A DNA stretch of 64,000 bases from an uncultured Prolixibacteraceae bacterium (GCA_913063265.1 CAJXZG010000005.1:1-64000), one strand, 5' to 3'; positions 9,044-18,622 are shown, counted from the first letter of the stretch. Translations and numbers: made by a program. The notes: generated from the sequence alone by a model not told the origin.

Positions 9044-9072
9044 AAAAAAAAACCTTATGACATCATAAGGTT
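9044..9072 (-). terminator. Intrinsic terminator between gldN and the second gldK-like gene
   Basis: A perfect 9-bp stem (AACCTTATG at 9051-9059 with CATAAGGTT at 9064-9072, four-base loop) sits 18 bp past the gldN stop. In the minus-strand direction it runs into a nine-T tract (A residues at 9044-9052 on the plus strand). It would end or attenuate the porP/gldKLMN transcript before the downstream paralogue. Confidence 0.85.
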
Positions 9073-9089
9073 AAATTTATATTTACAGA

Positions 9090-9941
9090 TTAATACTCCC
9101 AAAGATCCTGTTCGTAATTGAAAATTCTTTCTTCAATACGTTTAGATTCAAGCATAGCATTTTTACCGGTTAAGTAGGCATTGATACCACGGTTATTAAA
9201 CACATTTTCCTCTGCGACGATATAGCTGTTAAAAACTCGTTTAATGAACAAATCATCGAAAGACATTTGTTGTGCTGTATTGTATGGATTTAATACCAGA
9301 TTGGTCGATAACAATGGTCTTGCTTCAGGATAGTATACCCAAAATAGTTTTTGTCGCTGTACATTTTCCGGAGCATCGCCAGGACGGACAAATTCGCGAA
9401 TTGGGCAAATACCGATAATTCTAACATTCAGTGTTGATGTTTGCTTATCGAAATACCATTCCTCTTTTATCATGTATTGTTTAATATCATTAGGCCTGAT
9501 TTCACCCTGAATGGTAATTTGCTCACGCTCACCGGTATCAAAGTTTATTCTTTCTTCAGTAGTGGCCTCTGCTCCAAATGCAGCTTTTACCTGCTCATAA
9601 GACATTGGTACTTTAAAGTCATCATCCAAACTTGCATCATAAGGAGTCAATTGTCCATTTTCTATACCGCTAAGAAGCAATGCGATAAGGTTCATTCTTC
9701 CATCTATTTCGACGGTTGGATAATACAACGGTAAATTTACTTTTTCACGTAAATCAATAATTCTCCAAAGCTTTTGTGACCAAAACACATCAGCCTCACG
9801 AACCGATGTAAGTGGCATCGGCTTTTTCTGGATTATATCGGTACGTTTAAATGCTCCATTTACTATTTGAGCCTGAGATTGTTTCACTGAAACAGTGAAT
9901 ACAAAAACTATAACTCCCAAGTATGCAAATAACTTTCTCAT
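9090..9941 (-). CDS. gldN: Type IX secretion ring protein GldN/PorN
   Basis: A 283-residue exported protein with a cleavable signal peptide (ends QSQAQ) and the GldN hallmark ADVFWSQKLWRIIDLREKVNLPLYYP (about residues 50-75). It continues through TEERINFDTGERE, IKEEWYFDKQTS and GICPIREF to the VYYPEARP segment. GldN/PorN binds GldK/PorK to form the large periplasmic ring at the outer membrane that the GldLM motor engages during type IX secretion and gliding. Length and block order are normal for the family. Its start follows the gldM stop by 2 bp, so the two are translationally close, and the operon order gldK-L-M-N is the canonical one. Confidence 0.96.
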   Translation of the reverse strand: MRKLFAYLGVIVFVFTVSVKQSQAQIVNGAFKRTDIIQKKPMPLTSVREADVFWSQKLWRIIDLREKVNLPLYYPTVEIDGRMNLIALLLSGIENGQLTPYDASLDDDFKVPMSYEQVKAAFGAEATTEERINFDTGEREQITIQGEIRPNDIKQYMIKEEWYFDKQTSTLNVRIIGICPIREFVRPGDAPENVQRQKLFWVYYPEARPLLSTNLVLNPYNTAQQMSFDDLFIKRVFNSYIVAEENVFNNRGINAYLTGKNAMLESKRIEERIFNYEQDLWEY

Positions 9942-9943
9942 AA

Positions 9944-11542
9944 TTAACGAACTTTGAATGAAATCGGGTCTAGATTCCTGGTACTACCATCATCTCCCAC
10001 AGCTTTAATATTACTTATATAAACAATACTTTGAGGTTGAACATTTTTTAACTGGGTTAATTGTTCAGGTGTAAAACGATTTGAATTTGAGGTTTTAATA
10101 TTTGTATAACCTCCATCAGTTGTTTGAATCTCAAAGCTTGTAACTTTATATTTAAAGTTAAAATCGAAATCTACCAATGTTGCCATAACACCCTGCTCAA
10201 CCATTAATCTTTCTTTTCTTATGTCTCCCCCTGATAAACCTGCAACTTGCGCAACCGGATCCGGAACTTTTTTAACCCTCCAGTCAGTGGATCCTACAAG
10301 TTTTCTTGATCCGTTGATATTAGCATAAACACTTACTTTTGTTTTTCTTCCCTGCTCATCCAAATCTGTTGGACGAATAACAAAGGCATCGCCCGATTTT
10401 ACAACCCTGCCATTGGTCATTTCAACCACAAGGTCTTCTTTTGGAATTCCGCTGGCAATATCAAATGGATTATCAAGACCTTTATAAAATACATTCATCC
10501 TTGTTGCTGACATGGTAATACCTGGTTTTGTAACCTGATATTCCTGCTCAAACGGATAATCTTTAAAAATTCCATCCGGAGTTTTGTATTTAATTAATCC
10601 ACTCCATTTGAATACACCGGCTTCGCTTGTATTTACCTGATATCTGGCTTTTCCATCAGAAACTTCAACTGCCCTGCCATTTATAAAAATCTGGGGCTGT
10701 TGTGTTGTATCTTCAGCAGCAAGGAATACTTCTGCCTCATACGATTCTCCCTGAAAAACAATGTTTGAATTTGCAATTACTCTGGCACCCAGTTTATTAA
10801 ACTTAAATGATCCTGCATCAATTTGCGCATACAGGTAATTAATAACATTTGCTTCGGCATTTCTAACATCAATCAGCATTTTAGAAAGCACCGTCAAAAT
10901 TGCCGCCATTGGAGTATTTTCGAAGTGCATTGACTCCCAGGTTTTTCTTTCGACTTTACTACCACCTGAAGGATCAACTATTTCCAAAGTTTTTCTTACT
11001 GATTCTTTTAGTTCTTCCTCATCTTCATCTATTAACGAAACCAAATCTTCGCGATATTTTTCTACTCTTGTTCTTAACTCAGTTGCATTCTTTTGTGTGA
11101 TCATAAATTCGGATGTTCCGTTTAGATCATCCTCCTTTTCAACCTGCAATGTATCACCACTTAAAGTTACTATATTAAATGCTTCAGGGTCGTAGGGATT
11201 ATCTGGTCCAACCAGCTTACTGCCTGAATATTTAACAAGTTCTTCTTTCATTGTGGAAATATATTCAGTTATTTCCTTAGTAATGCTGCGAGCTTCATCT
11301 GCCTTATCTTTCCACTCCTGTACTTTTGCCGGATTTTCGAGATAAGCCTGTTCAAATGAGGAATAGATCTGCTGGTTCTTCATTTTGGCTGCATCAAGCG
11401 TATGAATCAAACTCGAATCAATTAACCTGAATGCCTCAAGAACTTCAGCTGCTACATTTAATGCCAACATTGCTGTCAGCACAATGTACATCATATTTAT
11501 CATTTTTTGCCGCGGGGTTTCCGGGCAATTCTTTGCACCCAT
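9944..11542 (-). CDS. gldM: Type IX secretion motor protein GldM/PorM
   Basis: A 532-residue protein with the GldM N-terminus: a short cytoplasmic PRQKMINMMYIVLTAMLALNVAAEVL start in which one transmembrane helix (about residues 15-33) crosses the inner membrane. A long helical region (35-230) and several beta domains follow, reaching across the periplasm. GldM pairs with GldL to form the proton-driven rotary motor that powers type IX secretion and gliding; the C-terminal domain contacts the GldK/GldN ring. The C-terminal block YKVTSFEIQTTDGGY and the last strands (DGSTRNLDPISFKVR) are typical. It lies 19 bp after gldL and 2 bp before gldN. No truncation is seen. Confidence 0.97.
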   Translation of the reverse strand: MGAKNCPETPRQKMINMMYIVLTAMLALNVAAEVLEAFRLIDSSLIHTLDAAKMKNQQIYSSFEQAYLENPAKVQEWKDKADEARSITKEITEYISTMKEELVKYSGSKLVGPDNPYDPEAFNIVTLSGDTLQVEKEDDLNGTSEFMITQKNATELRTRVEKYREDLVSLIDEDEEELKESVRKTLEIVDPSGGSKVERKTWESMHFENTPMAAILTVLSKMLIDVRNAEANVINYLYAQIDAGSFKFNKLGARVIANSNIVFQGESYEAEVFLAAEDTTQQPQIFINGRAVEVSDGKARYQVNTSEAGVFKWSGLIKYKTPDGIFKDYPFEQEYQVTKPGITMSATRMNVFYKGLDNPFDIASGIPKEDLVVEMTNGRVVKSGDAFVIRPTDLDEQGRKTKVSVYANINGSRKLVGSTDWRVKKVPDPVAQVAGLSGGDIRKERLMVEQGVMATLVDFDFNFKYKVTSFEIQTTDGGYTNIKTSNSNRFTPEQLTQLKNVQPQSIVYISNIKAVGDDGSTRNLDPISFKVR

Positions 11543-11561
11543 AATCTTGTTCTAAAGTTTC

Positions 11562-12533
11562 TTACTTTTTATAACTCATTGCTCCCAACATGTTACCATA
11601 GATGGTATTCAACGATTCAAGATTTTTATTTAGCAGCTCAGCATTTTCTTTATATTTCTTCAACTCTTCTACTGAAGCAACAAGAATATTGTTCATGGCT
11701 GCCAAATCCTGATTAAAACTTAGGCTCGCCTTTAATTGCTCTTCAGTTCCTTTAAGCTGGGATTCAAAACTTGAATTTAGCGCGTCCAGATTGGTATTAA
11801 GCTTTTGCAAATTAGCAGAATATTGCTTTGAATTATTAGTTATACTATTAATTTCAGTCTCCACGGTTTGACCGGCATTGCTGTAACTGTCAGACAGTTT
11901 TTTACTGGTTTCAGCAATTACGGCAGAAAACTGCTCACTACTTTTATTCATGGTTTCAATCGCCTGCACTCCTGAATCAGAAATTTTCTGTGCAGTTGAA
12001 GAATATGAATTGATAAGTGTTCCCAACGATTGGTTGAGACTTGCATTTGCTTTATTATTTATTTCAGCCAAATTATTCATCGACTCCGAGGCAGATCCAA
12101 GGTTTTTGACGTACATATCAGTAGCAAGTGTAGCCGATGATATATCGCTGATCCCTTTAGCTGTGTTGCTAAGATTGCTTAATCCCTGACCGACTTTGTC
12201 GATTAATTCAGGTGTTAATTCATTACTTGCAAATAATTCATTAAAACCACCCTTTTTCTTTTTGCCCAACTCTTCGTACTTGTCGAGTTCGTAGTCTTCA
12301 CTTAATTCAGGATAGACTTTACTCCAGTCCGGTATTTCCAATGGCGGCTCAAACGCCGAAAGGAAAAAGATAAAGGCCTCAGTAATTAAACCAGTGGCCA
12401 ACAGGATTCCGGAAAATTTTAAGTGTTCCAGTTTAAATAAGGCACCAATCATAACAATTGCAGCACCCCAGCCATAAACATAGCCCATGAAAACTTTCCA
12501 CCGTTTCGATTTAATAAGTTCTCCAATACTCAT
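11562..12533 (-). CDS. gldL: Type IX secretion motor protein GldL/PorL
   Basis: A 323-residue inner-membrane protein with two N-terminal transmembrane helices (VYGWGAAIVMIGALFKL and FSGILLATGLITEAFIFFLSAF). A short charged linker and a long Ser/Asn-rich coiled-coil cytoplasmic tail follow, with repeats of the SxxYSSTAQKIS kind. The conserved glutamate of the second helix (TEAF), proposed as the proton-channel residue of the GldL/GldM motor, is present. The frame is open upstream to an ATG at 12593 that would overlap gldK. The ATG at 12533 is preferred because MSIGELIKSKRWKVF matches the start of other GldL proteins, and it leaves a normal 25-bp gap after gldK. Confidence 0.96.
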   Translation of the reverse strand: MSIGELIKSKRWKVFMGYVYGWGAAIVMIGALFKLEHLKFSGILLATGLITEAFIFFLSAFEPPLEIPDWSKVYPELSEDYELDKYEELGKKKKGGFNELFASNELTPELIDKVGQGLSNLSNTAKGISDISSATLATDMYVKNLGSASESMNNLAEINNKANASLNQSLGTLINSYSSTAQKISDSGVQAIETMNKSSEQFSAVIAETSKKLSDSYSNAGQTVETEINSITNNSKQYSANLQKLNTNLDALNSSFESQLKGTEEQLKASLSFNQDLAAMNNILVASVEELKKYKENAELLNKNLESLNTIYGNMLGAMSYKK

Positions 12534-12558
12534 CTCATTAATATTTAGGTTAAGTAAA

Positions 12559-13899
12559 TCATTTAAATTCTTGTCCAAAAGTAGATCGAACACAACGGAA
12601 CCCTATATAAGATTTTGTTGTGTCCTGGTATTCATAATTCCTGGTCGAAACCTGGATAAATGAAGCAATATCCTTCCATGAACCACCACGAATTACTTTA
12701 CGTTTCATTACAGGAGGTTCGTCGGCGCGAGCGTTATACGTAAATGTTGGATTTAAATCTCCAAAATAATTATATCCTGCCTGATCAAATGCAGTTTCAG
12801 TCCATTCTGCTACATTTCCTGACATATCATAAATTCCATATTCATTTGGATCGTAGCTACCTACTTTCATTGTAGCAATTCCACCATCTTCAACATAGTT
12901 CCCTCTTAAAGGCTTAAAGTTTGCAAGAAAAACTCCCTGATCGTCTCTGGTATAATACCCTCCCCAGGGATACATTGAGAATTCTTTTCCTCCACGAGCA
13001 GCATATTCCCACTCAACTTCTGTTGGTAACCGATATGCCATTAATGTAGCTTCACCTTTAGAATTCAGATAATCGTTTTGAATTTTAGTTCTCCAGTTGC
13101 AAAATGCCAGTGCCTGTTTCCAAGTTACACCTACTACGGGGTAATCGTCAAATCCAGGATGCCAAAAGTAACGTGTTGCCAAAGGCTCGTTGTATGAATA
13201 GGTAAAATCACGAATCCATGTTAAAGTGTCAGGGTAAACCTGAACTCTGTCCTGCAATATAAAAGAGGAGCGATTTGTTATCGGAACCAATTCTCCTTCC
13301 GCATTATAAACATTTCCTTCATATTGCTGTGTTTCAAAATTGTAACTATTACTTCTTTTTGCAGCCTGGTGCAAATCGATCCACCAGTATTCGTATATAA
13401 GTTTTCTTGTATCAATTTCTTTTTTGCCAAAGAATCTTTCATTTTCAGGGATATACATATCCTGCAAAGCCATTTGATAATCCGGGTCATCCCAGTCTAT
13501 TTTTTCTCGCCAGTTAACCGTTGGTGGATCAATTGGATTTCCATCTCTGTCTTCGGTGTGCAAAAATTCGGGATACTGATCTCCCAGCATTCGTCTGGCA
13601 ATTGAATCTCTTACCCAATAAACAAATTGCCTGTATTCATTATTTGTGATCTCTGTGTCATCCATCCAGAATGCTTCCTGAGACACTGTTTTTGTCGGAA
13701 CTCCGGTAGTTCGGGGATCCTGGTCGCTTGGTCCGATGTTAAAACTTCCCTTACGGACGTATACCATACCATATGGTTGATTTTCCCTCCATTTAGGTCT
13801 GTCTTGTACTCCAACCAATTCACCATTTCCCGATTGACTGCAACCGGTAAATATGAATACACTCCAAAGCACAAAAGCGATTAATAATAGTCTTTTCAT
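12559..13899 (-). CDS. gldK: Type IX secretion ring lipoprotein GldK/PorK
   Basis: A 446-residue lipoprotein with a signal peptide and lipobox FTGC (Cys20). It has a SUMF1/formylglycine-generating-enzyme fold without obvious catalytic cysteines (KGSFNIGPSD, FWMDDTEITNNEYRQFV, LPTEVEWEYAARGG, YDMSGNVAEWT, RKVIRGGSWKD). GldK/PorK forms the outer-membrane-anchored ring with GldN. Together with gldL, gldM, gldN and the porP gene upstream, this is the canonical T9SS core order. A TAnnTTTG promoter box sits at 13928-13935, so gldKLMN can be transcribed independently of porP. A close paralogue lies at 7646-8995. Confidence 0.96.
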   Translation of the reverse strand: MKRLLLIAFVLWSVFIFTGCSQSGNGELVGVQDRPKWRENQPYGMVYVRKGSFNIGPSDQDPRTTGVPTKTVSQEAFWMDDTEITNNEYRQFVYWVRDSIARRMLGDQYPEFLHTEDRDGNPIDPPTVNWREKIDWDDPDYQMALQDMYIPENERFFGKKEIDTRKLIYEYWWIDLHQAAKRSNSYNFETQQYEGNVYNAEGELVPITNRSSFILQDRVQVYPDTLTWIRDFTYSYNEPLATRYFWHPGFDDYPVVGVTWKQALAFCNWRTKIQNDYLNSKGEATLMAYRLPTEVEWEYAARGGKEFSMYPWGGYYTRDDQGVFLANFKPLRGNYVEDGGIATMKVGSYDPNEYGIYDMSGNVAEWTETAFDQAGYNYFGDLNPTFTYNARADEPPVMKRKVIRGGSWKDIASFIQVSTRNYEYQDTTKSYIGFRCVRSTFGQEFK

Positions 13900-13927
13900 C
13901 TGTTTTTAGTCTTTATATCTTTTAGGC

Positions 13928-13935
13928 CAAACTTA
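13928..13935 (-). promoter_or_regulatory. Bacteroidota -7 promoter box for gldKLMN
   Basis: Read on the minus strand this is TAAGTTTG, an exact match to the Bacteroidota -7 consensus TAnnTTTG, 28 bp upstream of the gldK start. It implies a short leader of about 20 nt and a promoter inside the porP-gldK gap. Confidence 0.55.
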
Positions 13936-14004
13936 ACATTTTAAATATTGCATTAAAGATAAAGAATATTTAAAGGTTAGTTTCATAGCTCAATAATATC
14001 GTAT

Positions 14005-14955
14005 TTATAAAAATCTAATACTCTTATATTTTTGGTTTCGGTTTCTTTCCAAATCCAGAGAATAGCTTACAAAAATCTCATGCGATCCGTATCCGTAATG
14101 TGACATTGCTGATGTCACCAAATCAAATGAATATCCAAACCGCAAACCATTTTCCATTTCCATTCCCATTAATAGTGCAATAGCGTCCTGCACACGATAG
14201 GTGATCCCTCCCCAAAATCGTTTATTAAAAACAATATTTGCGTTTAAATCCAATTGCCAAAAAGCCATATCAGTTTTAAACAAGAACGAAGGCTGCAACT
14301 CAAATAACGGATCAGATAGCTTAATATTGTATCCACCCATAAAATAATAGTGGCGAACCAAATATGTTGTAGCCAAATCACTGAACTTTATTTCAGCCTG
14401 GTTAACATGTGTTACCGAAGCTCCTACATAAAACTGGTTTGAAGATAAATATAGTCCCAAACCTGCATCCAGCGCTAATTGGCTTACTTCTCCCTGAGGA
14501 ATTGCCGGGTCTGAATTGGGTTGTGTATATATCCCAAAATCGTCTTCCGGTATTTCCCACTCTCCATTTATACTTTTATTTAACACTCCTAATGATACAC
14601 CAATCCCAAGTTTTCCAAAACTAAGGGTTTGACTGTAAGCATAATTGGCGTTTATTTGTGTATTCTTCTCAAATCCTAATTCGTCGCTAACAATATTTAA
14701 TCCTATTCCTCCTTCGGAACCAAATGCATTAATCGCTGCATCCGCACTAAATATCAATGTTTTAGGCGATCCTCTAAATCCATCCCATTGATATCGATTT
14801 AAAATAATACCATTAATGGTACCTTCTGAGCCTGCATATCCCGGATTTACTCCCAACTTATAAAACATGTTGTTTGTAAATTGCGGGTCCTGCTGACTAA
14901 AGGCTGCTAATTTAACTATAATTACTAAATATAAAAAAGAAATTATTTTTTTCAT
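14005..14955 (-). CDS. porP: PorP/SprF-family type IX secretion outer-membrane protein
   Basis: A 316-residue protein with a signal peptide (MKKIISFLYLVIIVKLAAFSQ) followed by QDPQFTNNMFYKLGVNPGYAGSEG, the signature opening of the PorP/SprF family. The rest is a predicted beta-barrel with alternating strands (NRYQWDGFRGSPKTLIFSAD, GGIGLNIVSDELG, YHYFMGGYN-like strands), ending in GYSFDLVTSAMSHYGYGSHEIFVSYSL. These barrels anchor T9SS components or adhesins at the outer membrane. An upstream ATG would add 12 charged residues before the signal peptide and is rejected. It sits 105 bp before gldK, the same arrangement as porP-porK in Porphyromonas. Confidence 0.94.
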   Translation of the reverse strand: MKKIISFLYLVIIVKLAAFSQQDPQFTNNMFYKLGVNPGYAGSEGTINGIILNRYQWDGFRGSPKTLIFSADAAINAFGSEGGIGLNIVSDELGFEKNTQINANYAYSQTLSFGKLGIGVSLGVLNKSINGEWEIPEDDFGIYTQPNSDPAIPQGEVSQLALDAGLGLYLSSNQFYVGASVTHVNQAEIKFSDLATTYLVRHYYFMGGYNIKLSDPLFELQPSFLFKTDMAFWQLDLNANIVFNKRFWGGITYRVQDAIALLMGMEMENGLRFGYSFDLVTSAMSHYGYGSHEIFVSYSLDLERNRNQKYKSIRFL

Positions 14956-15072
14956 ATTTCTTTCTGGGTGCAGCTTACACGGTATTTTCAATTCTTGCTA
15001 AAGAAAGAAAAAATTGTGGTCTGAAACAAACTTCTGTACCTATTGTAAGCAAAGAACGTTAGCTTATCATCA

Positions 15073-16230
15073 TTATTTTAACACCTGGTCGATTTTTTGA
15101 ATAAAATTTATCCACAGCTGTGGTATTTCATTGGACGACGCCTGTTGATATTCTTTTTCGGAACAAGCAATATTTAACTTCTTTTTTCCCGCAGTTTCAA
15201 TTTGTATCCACCATCTGTTGGAACTGTTTTGTTTAATAAAAACCAATGGTTTATCAATACCCTCAATCTCGACCTTAAAAACCGTATTATCCCCCTGCGT
15301 ATCTGTAAATTCATCTTCCCTGTTTGTAAATCCATCAATAAAATACCATAGAATTTGAGCAAACAGCTTGATAGTAAGGTCGTTAATATCATTTTCTTCC
15401 CATAAATTAAATATACCAAAAACCTTTAACCGATTACTCAAACCAGCAAACCTTGCCAACTGGCAGATTTCCTGACTTTGCAAACCATTGGGTATAGTTA
15501 TTCCGTTTCCCGGGGCATCAGCTGTTTTTATTGATTTAACATCAATGGATAAAAAATCGGTGTTTCGTAAAACAGGCTCTGCCAAATTAATGTCATCACG
15601 CAAAGCTCCCAATCTTAAATGTGTGCTTACTGGCTTAATTTTCTTCAGACTTTCGGTTGGCACATAATGACTTTGATAAGCAATTAAATTAAATTGAAAT
15701 AAGTCAGGAGAATTTGTAAAAATACGTGAAAGATAGTTTGTTGCATCAAAACGGTCTTTACCTGTTTTGACATCTAAAAATGCATCAATGGTTGAAAATG
15801 AAAAATACTTTTTACCTTTAAAAGCGCTACACACTCCATAACTTAAATCCTGGCTGCCGCCAATAACCATTGTTGTAATATTCAATTCGTTTAAATAATC
15901 AATTATATCGCGCACAGCCTTGTAGTTGCCATTAATGCTGCTTGCCGGTTTTAAATTACCAAAATCAACAATTCCAATTTTTTTATTGAACTTGGCGAGT
16001 TGGTAAATCTCTGACCTGATTTTTCCCGGCGTTTTATTATTATGGGAATCTTCTTTTCTGCTGTCAAATGGTATTCCAATAATGGCCAATTGTAGTTTCT
16101 TATTTTTCCTTGCCAGCAGACTTCCGGTATTTTTTTCAATAATAGACCCAAGAGAATATCTCCAACTTAATTGTCCTTGATCATAATATTTTGAAAAATC
16201 AACAGGATCGAAATAGTATAGAATATCCAT
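15073..16230 (-). CDS. Arginase/formimidoylglutamase-fold protein with degenerate metal site
   Basis: A 385-residue protein of the ureohydrolase (arginase, agmatinase, HutG) fold. The order of blocks is right: IIGIPFDSRK, VIGGSQDLS (123-130), STIDAFLDV (147-154), SIDVKSIKTADAPG (228-241). The dimanganese ligands are not all kept. GGxH reads GGSQ (Gln127), DxHxD reads DAFLD (Phe151 for His) and DxD reads DVK (Lys232). Three of six ligands are thus changed, and classic guanidino hydrolysis is unlikely; a binding or structural role is more plausible. Related genes annotated as formimidoylglutamase sit beside the gldK locus in other Bacteroidota, as far as I recall. It lies between topA and porP on the same strand, 117 bp before porP. 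Confidence 0.85.
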   Translation of the reverse strand: MDILYYFDPVDFSKYYDQGQLSWRYSLGSIIEKNTGSLLARKNKKLQLAIIGIPFDSRKEDSHNNKTPGKIRSEIYQLAKFNKKIGIVDFGNLKPASSINGNYKAVRDIIDYLNELNITTMVIGGSQDLSYGVCSAFKGKKYFSFSTIDAFLDVKTGKDRFDATNYLSRIFTNSPDLFQFNLIAYQSHYVPTESLKKIKPVSTHLRLGALRDDINLAEPVLRNTDFLSIDVKSIKTADAPGNGITIPNGLQSQEICQLARFAGLSNRLKVFGIFNLWEENDINDLTIKLFAQILWYFIDGFTNREDEFTDTQGDNTVFKVEIEGIDKPLVFIKQNSSNRWWIQIETAGKKKLNIACSEKEYQQASSNEIPQLWINFIQKIDQVLK

Positions 16231-16251
16231 AGTTTAAATTTGATTGTAAAA

Positions 16252-16281
16252 ATAAAGGCAAATGATGTTTCATTTGCCTTT
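16252..16281 (-). terminator. Intrinsic terminator after topA
   Basis: A perfect 12-bp stem (AAAGGCAAATGA at 16254-16265 with TCATTTGCCTTT at 16270-16281, four-base loop). In the minus-strand direction it is followed by ATTTTTAC. It overlaps the gap just past the topA stop. Confidence 0.75.
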
Positions 16282-16285
16282 TATC

Positions 16286-18622
16286 TTATTTTTTTCTTGT
16301 TCTTCTTTTTTTCGGTTCCGGAGCTTCATTTATAATTTTCATACAATCTTCCAAAGTTAACTTTTCTGCTTCTGTTTTTTTTGGAATTTTGTAATTCTTT
16401 TTTTTGTATGAAATGTAAGGCCCCCATCTTCCGTTCAGAACTTTCAGGTCGGGTTCTTCATCAAAAACAGCAATTACTGCTTTTGCATCTTTTTCCCTTT
16501 TTGCTTTAATCAATTCAATTGCCTTTTCAATACCTACAGTGTAAGGATCGTCCTCTTTCTCCAACGACACAAACTTGTTGTCATGTCTGACATAGGGTCC
16601 AAACCTGCCAATTGATACAGTTACTTTTTTATCTTCAAATTCACCCAATTCTCTTGGCAATTTAAAAAGTTCAAGTGCCTCATCAAGGGTGATACTTTCA
16701 AGATGCTGCCCGGTTCTTAAACTAGAAAATTGTGGTTTTTCACCTTTGCCGTCAGCTGAAGCTTCTCCAAGCTGTGCAATTGGACCAAACCTTCCTATTT
16801 TAACTGAAACCTGTTTCCCGGTTTTTGGATCAACACCCAAAATTCTTTCACCTTTCGAACGTTCCGAATTTTGAATTGCATCTTCCACTTTGTTATGGAA
16901 CGGTTGATAGAATTTATCAATCATTTCATTCCAGACTTTTTTACCATCTGCAATATCATCGAATTCGGCTTCTACATTTGCTGTAAAATTATAATCCATT
17001 ATCTGGTCGAAATTGTCAACCAAATAATCAGTTACCACCATTCCAATATCAGTTGGAAATAGTTTTGATTTTTCAGCTCCTGCAATTTCATTATTGTTTA
17101 TTTCAGCAATTTCACCGTTTTCCAGGGTAAGTATATCAAAGGTTCTTTCTATTCCCGGGCGATCTTCTTTTACAACGTAATTTCTGTTTTGAATTGTAGT
17201 AATTGTTGGCGCATAAGTAGATGGCCTGCCAATTCCAAGTTCCTCTAGTCTTCTTACCAAAGAGGCCTCAGTAAATCTCGCAGGCTTTTGCGTAAATCTT
17301 TGTGTGGCCACTGCCGTAGCTAATTCAAGCTTATCATTTGCCTTTAACGGTGGAATAATTACATCGCTTTCAGAGTTGCCGTTTAATTCTTCATCAACCG
17401 ATTCCATATAAACTTTAAGGAATCCATCAAAAATTAAAACTTCTCCGGTAGCAACAAATTTTTCTTTTGCATTTGAAATATCAATTGAAACTGTGGTTTT
17501 TTCCAATATGGCATCCGCCATCTGAGATGCGATTGTTCTCTTCCAGATTAATTCATATAATCGTTGTTCCTGACTTGAACCTTCTACAGTTTCTTCCGAC
17601 ATGTAAGTGGGCCGAATGGCTTCGTGAGCTTCCTGTGCTCCCTTTGCTTTAGTAGTATATTTTCTGATTTTTACATACTTATCGCCATGTAATTCCTGGA
17701 TCTTTTGTTTCGAAGTATTTATTGCCAAACCCGAAAGATTTACAGAGTCGGTACGCATGTAAGTTATTTTCCCGCTTTCGTATAAACGCTGAGCGACACT
17801 CATAGTTTGAGAAACCGAAAATCCAAGTTTTCTGCTTGCTTCCTGTTGCAATGTTGATGTTGTAAAAGGTTTTGCAGGACTTCTTTTTCCCGGCCTTTTT
17901 GCAACATCTTCAATAGTAAATTCTGCAGTCTTACATTTTTCAAGAAATTTATTTGCTTCCTCTTTTGTTTTTAACCTTTTTGAAAGTTCCGCTTTGAGTT
18001 CGGTTAAATTTCCATTTTTATCGGGTACTAAAAAGTTACCGATTACACGATAAAAAGATTCACTCTTGAAATCTCTAATTTCACGCTCCCTCTCCACAAT
18101 CAAACGAACTGCAACAGACTGAACCCTTCCGGCTGAAAGTGAGGGTTTAACCTTTTTCCACAAAACGGGAGATACCTCAAAACCTACAATTCTATCCAGA
18201 ACCCTTCTGGCTTGCTGGGCATTTACCAGGTTTTCATCAATATCCCGTGGATTTTCAACTGCATTTATTATTGCATCTTTTGTAATTTCATGAAATACAA
18301 TACGTTTTGTATTTTCAGGTTTTAACTTTAATACTTCTTTTAAATGCCATGCAATAGCTTCTCCTTCGCGGTCTTCATCGGAAGCAAGCCATACGGTTTT
18401 TGCATCTTTCGATAATTTTTTAAGTTCTGAAACAATTTTCTTTTTATCGGCAGATACAATATATTTCGGAATAAATTTATTCTGTAAATCGATGCCAAAA
18501 TCTTTCTTCTCCAAATCTCTGATATGCCCCATACTAGACTTAACCAGAAAATCTTTCCCAAGAAATTTTTCTATGGTTTTTGCCTTGGCAGGTGACTCAA
18601 CAATTACAAGGTTTTCGTGCAT
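16286..18622 (-). CDS. topA: DNA topoisomerase I
   Basis: A 778-residue type IA topoisomerase that relaxes negative supercoils. The TOPRIM domain is at the N-terminus (NLVIVESPAKAKTI at 4-17; acidic SDEDREGEAIAWHL at 81-94). The gate domains carry the catalytic Tyr288 in ITYMRTDS (286-293). The mid part (RRVLDRIVGFEVSPVLW, SAGRVQSVAVRLIVERE) is standard. Instead of cysteine zinc fingers, the C-terminus has repeats of the FGPxAQLG/FGPYVRHD/WGPYISYKKKNYKIP kind (about 610-760) and ends in a basic tail KKRRTRKK. This zinc-free C-terminus is common in Bacteroidota. The gene is divergent from the PBP gene at 18826. Confidence 0.98.
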   Translation of the reverse strand: MHENLVIVESPAKAKTIEKFLGKDFLVKSSMGHIRDLEKKDFGIDLQNKFIPKYIVSADKKKIVSELKKLSKDAKTVWLASDEDREGEAIAWHLKEVLKLKPENTKRIVFHEITKDAIINAVENPRDIDENLVNAQQARRVLDRIVGFEVSPVLWKKVKPSLSAGRVQSVAVRLIVEREREIRDFKSESFYRVIGNFLVPDKNGNLTELKAELSKRLKTKEEANKFLEKCKTAEFTIEDVAKRPGKRSPAKPFTTSTLQQEASRKLGFSVSQTMSVAQRLYESGKITYMRTDSVNLSGLAINTSKQKIQELHGDKYVKIRKYTTKAKGAQEAHEAIRPTYMSEETVEGSSQEQRLYELIWKRTIASQMADAILEKTTVSIDISNAKEKFVATGEVLIFDGFLKVYMESVDEELNGNSESDVIIPPLKANDKLELATAVATQRFTQKPARFTEASLVRRLEELGIGRPSTYAPTITTIQNRNYVVKEDRPGIERTFDILTLENGEIAEINNNEIAGAEKSKLFPTDIGMVVTDYLVDNFDQIMDYNFTANVEAEFDDIADGKKVWNEMIDKFYQPFHNKVEDAIQNSERSKGERILGVDPKTGKQVSVKIGRFGPIAQLGEASADGKGEKPQFSSLRTGQHLESITLDEALELFKLPRELGEFEDKKVTVSIGRFGPYVRHDNKFVSLEKEDDPYTVGIEKAIELIKAKREKDAKAVIAVFDEEPDLKVLNGRWGPYISYKKKNYKIPKKTEAEKLTLEDCMKIINEAPEPKKRRTRKK

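Noticed and set aside
7646-13899. GldK-type proteins as true formylglycine-generating enzymes for the sulfatase at 37061
   Set aside because: The SUMF1 fold is present, but the genes sit in the T9SS operon, the proteins are outer-membrane lipoproteins, and no catalytic cysteine pair is evident.
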